Positions 57,850 to 64,000 of a DNA stretch of 64,000 nucleotides are shown piece by piece. Numbering within the stretch: position 1 is the first letter of the stretch; every line of letters begins with the position of its first letter. Below the pieces are notes generated by a model. The model saw nothing but the letters and a program-made list of their open reading frames with translations, had not been told where the DNA came from and did no database searches. The DNA is from Phlebotomus papatasi. Its lineage: Eukaryota > Arthropoda > Insecta > Diptera > Psychodidae. The stretch is from positions 69,936,627-70,000,626 of the forward strand of contig NC_077223.1 of assembly GCF_024763615.1 (NCBI RefSeq), in the 5' to 3' direction. The translations under genes were made by a program, and so were the position numbers.

Positions 57850-58365
57850 CCCTTTAACGACGAGACATTTTTTACGGACTGAAAATCAACAATAAAAATT
57901 AAACTGAGAAACATAATTCAATGATAAGGCTTACATCTAACCTTGGAAAGTCCAACAGAGTCTGATTCGGTGTATTTTGTGCTTCTTTGAACAATAGAGA
58001 CAAAAATAGCCCAAAAATTTAAGTAATTTTTCTGACAATACCAATGAATAATATTTTTCGCTTTAATGAAAAATATTACGTATGAGTATTGTAGTTTTTA
58101 TTGCCAAAAGGGTTTTGTTTAAAAAAAATTGGAGTATAAAAAAATAAATAAAGTCAATTATGAATTTGAGAATTTAAAAATTCGCCATTTTTGAGCTTAA
58201 ATATTTACTACATAGCAAATAGCTAGAGACTTGCTAAAAATATTCTAGATTTCTTCAACCTTCTACTTTACAATTATGTACAGACATAAGAAAAAAATAA
58301 CTTTAGGTAGTCAGGAAAAATTATTTTCTTTATGGGACACCGGTGTTCCAATCGTCCTTAAAGGG
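57850..58365 (+). mobile_element. TTAA-flanked MITE, CCCTTTAACGACGAGAC family, copy 1
   Basis: 516 bp between TTAA (57846-57849) and TTAA (58366-58369), beginning CCCTTTAACGACGAGAC and ending GTCCTTAAAGGG. An inverted copy of 515 bp lies at 60895-61409. Piggybac-like by its flanks. No coding capacity. Confidence 0.8.
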
Positions 58366-58751
58366 TTAAGATAAGCTTATGGTAGGTGAAATTTTTCCTT
58401 TTCACATGCGGAGTGCGTGCAATTCGAATTGAGTCCAAGAAAACGATAGTTACTTGAATTATTCCATAGAGATAGACATATACATAGAAATAAATAAAAT
58501 TGTCTATATGCGATTCTTTCGAAATCAAAATTTACATTCCATTCATAAACGTTTTAAATAAGTCTATATCCCGTCTGACACAGGGTAAGGGGGCCCAGCG
58601 TTGAGCCATTAATTAACACCCATCTATAGGAACTATTTTAGCCCTCATCGGCAAGATCCGAGTGGTAGGCCCGAATTAAGAACTGGATTTTGCCAAGTAC
58701 ATCAATGGCGGTGGAATGAAACTGTCAATTAGTATGTATAAAAAATAATTA

Positions 58752-58967
58752 AAAATCATTTTTCAATATGAGAATTTAAAAATTCGTCATTTTTAAGCTT
58801 AAATAATTACTATATAGCAATTAGCTGGAGACTTGCAAAAAATATCCTAGATTCCTTCAACCTTCTACTTTGCAAAAACGTACAAACATAAGGCAAAAAT
58901 AATTTTAGGTAGTCAGGAAAGATTATTTTCTTTATGGGACACCGGTGTTCCAATCGTACTTAAAGGG
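58752..58967 (+). mobile_element. TTAA MITE, 5'-truncated third copy
   Basis: Matches the right 215 bp of the 57850 copy (GAGAATTTAAAAATTCG, CACCGGTGTTCCAATCGT) and ends AAAGGG then TTAA (58968-58971). The left part is missing. Confidence 0.7.
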
Positions 58968-59179
58968 TTAAGCTGAAAAGACTAGACTAGGCCGAGGGGA
59001 AAGTTTTAAGCCACTCATATATTGGTATAAACAAGGAGTTACGTGAAACATTTAGGGAAAGTCTGAAGGTGATGGAGGATGTAAGATTTTTTGATGATTG
59101 CAATTAAATAATGGGATTATTATGAATATCATCTAATACGGGTGACAATATATAGAAAACTCTCGTCGAGATCGAGCGA

Positions 59180-59980
59180 GGAACCTGGCCGTTCGTGAAG
59201 AGCTACGAGTCGAGGAGTTGCTTCTTCGAGTTGAGAGATCACAAATTACAACCACAACTCGAACTTGGCATATAGTTCACAATTGCTGTACCATTGAGCT
59301 ATAATGGTTCAACCAGCAATGAACTATAATATTCTTGAATGAACCAGAAGTATTTTTGGACCTTCTGGATCCCGTTTCAACGCTGAAGTATCAGACCACC
59401 CAATGGTATTGTCATGTTCATCGCATGAATGAAGAAAGATTCCTCGGAAAAGCTGTGCAAATCATTATGAGGAGGCGTCGACTTCGAGGCAGACCTAGAA
59501 TAAGATGGTTAAATCAAAATCAGGATCTTGCCTTGATGCACCTTGGGACTGACCGCGAACATCTTCCTGAAGTGGCGGAGGATCGACAGGATCGAGGGGA
59601 GGCACACGTTTTGAGGTTCCGCGGCCTAGAAGCGATAAGCTTTCAAAAGGTCGATAAACTGGCTGTCTCCAACAATTGTAAATAACCTCAGTGAAAAAAT
59701 TATTTTTTGACTCTAAAGTGGAAATCGTTTTTGTTGAATGATTTTTATGATCAAGTGAAGACTCTAAAAGTGTCTATGCTACATGTCTCTGATTATCAAA
59801 ATAATTGTTAATGTTTCTAATTGTTGATATCTCTCATTGAGCCGAACAGTCACCAAGGGCTAGGCTCTATTATCTTCCGGTTGGCATCTGCTCCTTATAC
59901 CCCAGTGGACTTAAGGGGTCACATGTAATTATCGGAATGAAAAAAAAATTGATTGATTGATTGATTGATATTGATATTAT
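59180..59980 (+). mobile_element. LINE 3' fragment (end of reverse-transcriptase ORF and tail)
   Basis: A frame at 59335-59685 reads WYCHVHRMNEERFLGKAVQ and RRRRLRGRPRIRWLNQNQDL. This is the C-terminal 'GHV.RM...GRPR.RW' signature of many insect non-LTR retrotransposon polymerases. A 3' UTR follows and ends in a tandem run of ATTG (59951-59975), a usual LINE tail. The 5' part of the element is absent, as in typical truncated insertions. Confidence 0.65.
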
Positions 59981-60894
59981 TTTATTTTTCATATATTTTT
60001 ACAAAAAATGTATGTATGTGTGGCTACCTAAATGTTCCTTATTCTTAAAGTGTCTCTGTTCATGAGAATTATGTAGGTAAGGGTTGTAGAACCCAGAAAT
60101 GTAGTTAAGGATTAATAAAGCGAATAAAGGATTAAAGTCAAGAAACATTAAATATTTATATTATTTACAGAAAAAGGCTAAGGCTCCTTTAAATACATAG
60201 GATTAGACATTATAGACATCAATTTTAGAGCAAAAATAGCGAAAAGAAGTCTAACAGAGTTGAATAAAGTGTAAAAAGCTTAAGCTAAATATTTCTACAA
60301 CCCCGTAGAGATTTGTCCAGAAGATCCAGTATTCCGTTCCCTGTGATCTCAGTTATCACGTGGGTTTTGTTTTAGTTCCTGTTTACAGGGCTTTTGTCCT
60401 TGTTAAATAAATTGGTAATAGTGGTAATAGTATTTTTTGGTTTATTTGAAATAATTTTTATAATAGTACTTTTTATGGTGGTTAAAGTAGTGAAAAGTGT
60501 TATTGTGATGTTATTGGTACTTGTGACTTTCGAAACTAGTGATGAAGAAAGAAAAATTTCTTTTCGTCACCTCTAATCTAAAAGCTCTTGATGGCCTTTG
60601 AAGACATTTCGGGTAAGTCGGGTAGTTTTCTCGCGCTTTTACAGTACCTTTGTGTTTTATTTTCCCCATTTTCCCAATTTTATTACGAAATATGAATGAT
60701 TATTCCACCTCTTCGCGTATTGATTAATGTTTTTACTTTTAGGGCATATAAGAAAGAGCTTTTGAAATTGTTTAACTTGTGATTGATTTGCCAAATTTGT
60801 GTATGATGTTAAGGCCCCAAAAGCCCTAAAATTTACATATTATTAAGATCCTCCGCAGATTTTATCTATCAAGAAAAGAAATGAAAAACTTTAA
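59981..60894. other. Intergenic, nothing recognised
   Basis: AT-rich. Several GT-rich stretches (60410-60530) give a hydrophobic but chance-like frame. No gene. Confidence 0.4.
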
Positions 60895-61409
60895 CCCTTT
60901 AAGGACGATTGGAACACCGGTGTCCCATAAAGAAAATAATTTTTCCTGACTACCTAAAGTTATTTTTTTCTTATGTCTGTACATAATTGTAAAGTAGAAG
61001 GTTGAAGAAATCTAGAATATTTTTTGCAAGTCTCTAGCTATTTGCTATGTAGTAAATATTTAAGCTCAAAAATGGCGAACTTTTAAATTCTCAAATTCAT
61101 AATTGATTTTATTTAATTTTTATACTGCCAATTTTTTTTTAAGCAAAACCCTTTTGGCACTAAAGACTACAATACTCATACGTAATATTTTTCATTAAAG
61201 CGAAAAATATTATTGATTGGTATTGTCAGAAAAATTACTTAAATTTTTGGGCTATTTTTGTCCCTATCGTTTATAGAAGTACAAAATACACCGAATCAGA
61301 CTCTGTTGGACTTTCCAAGGTTATATGTAAGACTTATCATTGATTATGTTTCTCGGTTTAATTTTATTGTTGATTTTCAGTCCGTAAAAAGTGTCTCGTC
61401 GATAAAGGG
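60895..61409 (-). mobile_element. TTAA-flanked MITE, CCCTTTAAGGACG family, copy 2
   Basis: Inverted copy of 57850-58365, flanked by TTAA (60891-60894 and 61410-61413). Near-equal length (515 versus 516 bp) and high similarity suggest that the family was active fairly recently. Confidence 0.8.
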
Positions 61410-61763
61410 TTAAAGCTTTTGAAGTCGATTATTTCGAAGAATAGAAGTCGCAAATTCTTTCACAGAACAAAAAACTAAAGGGTCTCAACGAGTAGGGTAA
61501 AGTGATATAATTTGAAATTAGTGTTACAAGTTGGACAATTCGCCGGTACAAGATGGACATGGTTTTTTTCTTGATAAATACAGTACAAAATTTGTTTTTA
61601 AGCACAAGGAACCAAATTATAAAACTAAAGCATTAAAAATGTACAAATAAAAATGAAGTACTAAATTTATCAAGACAAAAAGCCCTGTCCAAATTGTACC
61701 ATTGATTGTCCAAATTGTACCACTTTACCAATAGATATTTTTTAATATATCATATCATACTGT

Positions 61764-62885
61764 TCAGTCCGTTCAGTCTGAGTTCATCCCTGATTTTGAG
61801 GGGAAGGAAGCACTCAGAGAAAGTTATCAAGTTGTCCTTTTTACTCGCACATGCTGAGAGTCAGAGAGTGAGTGCGTGAGCTTTCTCCTGAGCTTTCATC
61901 TCATTCCCGCTGCTACGGAAGCTTGGTAGAATCATCTGGGAAGGCCGTAAGTCGGTCACTCTCGCCAAGTCAGTCTTGTGGTAGCCACCAGAGCGGGCAG
62001 ATTCTCCGTGTTGTGTTCCGTGGGAAGAATCCCTCTAAAGTGGTGACCAATTGGGAGGTAATTCCCAATCTCTGCAAGGTTTTTCCACATTCTCTACCCT
62101 CTTGATCCCACATTTGTGTGAATTGTGCGTGTGCGAATATTTGGTGCCCGAGGTTAAAGGCAGAGTCCCCCAAAGGAATGAATCAGTGATTGTGCTCCGG
62201 AGAGTGTATCTTTGAAAAGAGAGAAGAGGGGATTTTTTGTCTTGCAGATTACATGACTCCCAGTGTTACATAATTGCCGGTGGATCGACTTTGTTGAGAG
62301 GATTAAAACGGCTCCAAACAAGGACATGGCACAAATGTTCCCTCCATCCAAAATTAGATATTGAATTCTTTCTTTTTTTTTGCAAAAAAAGTGGGAGTGT
62401 TGGTTGAAAAGTGAATATAGTCCAAGAGAGGGAAAATTCTGATAATTTCATTTTGGAGGGTGTGTTTTCTGTGGACAAGACGAGTAGAGTTTTGGAATAA
62501 GGAGCCAGAAGCACATAAATTTTTTTTCAAGCTCTTTGGGTGTGGGATTTATATTTGTTCTCAGTGTTTCTTGTCTGTGTGAATTCCTCAGTAATTACTG
62601 GTTGGTGCTCTTTTCTGTGCTTTTTTTTGTGAAGAACGCATCTCTTTCTGTGGGCAAAAAGTGTCCCTTTTCCCTTGAGCTCAAGGACAGTTGAACACCC
62701 AGAAATTGTCCTCGAGGGCAATTGAGGGACACGTAAATTCCCACTGTGATGATAATCGTGAAGTGCGTGTGAAATTGGATGGAAAATTAGGCCAAATAAT
62801 TGGGATTTTATATTTGTTGCCGCACCACAAACAACCCATTTCGAAAAGTTTCTGTTTTCTGGATAACATTTTTGCAATCTTTCTG
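61764..62885 (+). other. Candidate non-coding first exon of a gene leaving the window
   Basis: Two tandem TCAGTC initiators (61764-61769 and 61773-61778) lie downstream of an AT-rich TATA-like stretch. The following 1.1 kb is GC-richer, free of recognised transposons and rich in GTGTG/TCTCTC words typical of insect 5' leaders. It ends at CTTTCTG|GTGAGTAT, a strong donor. No long frame starts inside. The coding exons must lie to the right of the window. Confidence 0.45.
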
Positions 62886-64000
62886 GTGAGTATATCCCAA
62901 ATCAAAATTAACATCATACAATACTCTTTATCGCTGTATTTTTGATTTCCAATGTAGAATAATCCTCGATAATCTCTAAAACCTTCGAATTATTTGGGAT
63001 TTTGTGCATTTTGCGTTTGTCTTGTGTGAAAATATTTAATTGAAAATAATCGCTTTTATTTGAGTACCCTAAATAATTTATCTGTGATAGTGATAGCTGC
63101 AGCAATAATACTGATGTTCATCAATTTAATCTTCGTTGTTAGAAAAAATGCAACGTGATTACATAATTTTAATAACATATGAAAAATTTTAAAACGAATT
63201 TTCACTTGTTTTATTTCATTGTGACTTCTATTAGAAGCTAACAAAGGTTTAGTACTTTTGGAATAATTTAAAATATTAGATAATGAATAGGTAACATTTA
63301 TATTTTGTCAAAAGCATTGACATTTTTCATGATTCCAGCAATCTGACCAGGGTTTTATTAAATTTGGTTAGTAAAGCAAATTGTCCGTGTATAGTTAAAT
63401 ATTCAATCCCATAAATATTTTAGTCTATCGCGTTTTCTGATTTAGCAAAAAGCTTTAAAGCATTTAAAGCTTTAGATTTAGCCAGTCGGGGTCGTCATGA
63501 GAAATAAAACACTAATTATATAATTATATTTATTTTTAGTGTAAGTAATGTAATTCATGTATTGGCGATTAACTTCAAAATCCAAAATTTGTTGTAGATT
63601 TCTTTCAAATGTGTACTGGTCTTAACTCTTGCCGGACCATTACTATATACCCAACGTGGCAATTTAACGATTTTTCATCAAAAATATCAAAACTACAGAT
63701 TTATTTACGATCCTGAAAAAAGTATCCTACATTTGATCATTCTTAGTTTTTTAAACATCCACAAAAGTTGGATTTTTATCGATTTTTAAAATTACAAAAA
63801 ATTGTATTTCCCTTTTTTCCCAAAGTCTTTATTTTCCTTTGTGTACGCAAAATCCCAAAGTAAGTAAAGGATCTAAGGGCGCTTTAATCCCATAAAACAA
63901 TTTTCTAAAACATCTCCCTTCACGATTTCTACGTAAACGTTAAGATCGAGTTCTTATGAGAAAATCAAAGAAGATTTTCTCTATGATAGAAGAATCAAAC
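62886..64000. other. Presumed first intron of the right-edge gene
   Basis: AT-rich, without open frames or recognisable elements, running to the window edge. Confidence 0.35.

Noticed and set aside
60394..60576. Hydrophobic 60-residue frame resembling a membrane segment
   Set aside because: It comes from a GT-rich low-complexity run (many Val, Ile and Leu codons) and lacks any gene context.
62691..62945. 84-residue frame at the end of the right-edge leader exon
   Set aside because: It lacks an ATG at its start and runs over a strong donor site at 62885 into intron sequence.

Overview
This is an AT-rich, intron-bearing metazoan nuclear segment, most probably from a dipteran insect, with a sand fly or other nematoceran-like genome as my best guess. 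The evidence is short GT-AG introns of 57-58 bp beside introns of several kb, TCAGTY-type initiators, a eukaryotic tRNA-Glu with an oligo-T terminator, and a very dense load of short DNA transposons of the Tc1/mariner, pogo, piggyBac-like and PIF/Harbinger-like types. There is no bacterial, plasmid, CRISPR or phage content.

Genes. (1) 6611-7175 (+) is the terminal coding exon of an unidentified gene whose upstream exons I cannot see. (2) 31700-45100 (+) is a gene for a small acidic protein with an N-terminal MGCANSS lipidation signal. Its coding exons are split by an 8.5 kb intron and it has at least three possible 3' ends. (3) 50686-51452 (-) is RidA/UK114, complete in three exons (137 aa). 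(4) 51865-51936 (+) is tRNA-Glu(UUC). (5) 54757-56226 (+) is translation initiation factor eIF2B subunit gamma, complete in three exons (451 aa). (6) 61764-62885 (+) looks like the non-coding first exon of a gene that continues past the right edge. RidA, tRNA-Glu and eIF2B-gamma form a compact housekeeping island of about 5.5 kb with a CTCF-like motif between RidA and the tRNA.

Repeats, left to right. 1-1640 is a diverged tandem array with a period near 290 bp. 4091-4618 is a TTAA-flanked MITE. 7769-8185 is a TA-flanked MITE inside a dispersed repeat. 11688-13536 is a pogo-type MITE split by a 1.6 kb palindrome built from two Tc1 3' ends. 15443-19985 is a Tc1 copy split by a 3.7 kb element with CACCGAG termini. 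20567-22133 is a second Tc1 copy with an intron-like insert in its transposase. The introns of gene 2 and the flanks of gene 5 hold many more MITEs, often nested. A LINE 3' fragment lies at 59180-59980.

The genes are unrelated in function (imine detoxification, tRNA supply, translation initiation control) and do not form a pathway. I find no new enzymatic or defence system. The most distinctive content is the transposon archaeology: several nested insertions can be dated relative to each other because filled and empty versions of the same site both occur inside this window.
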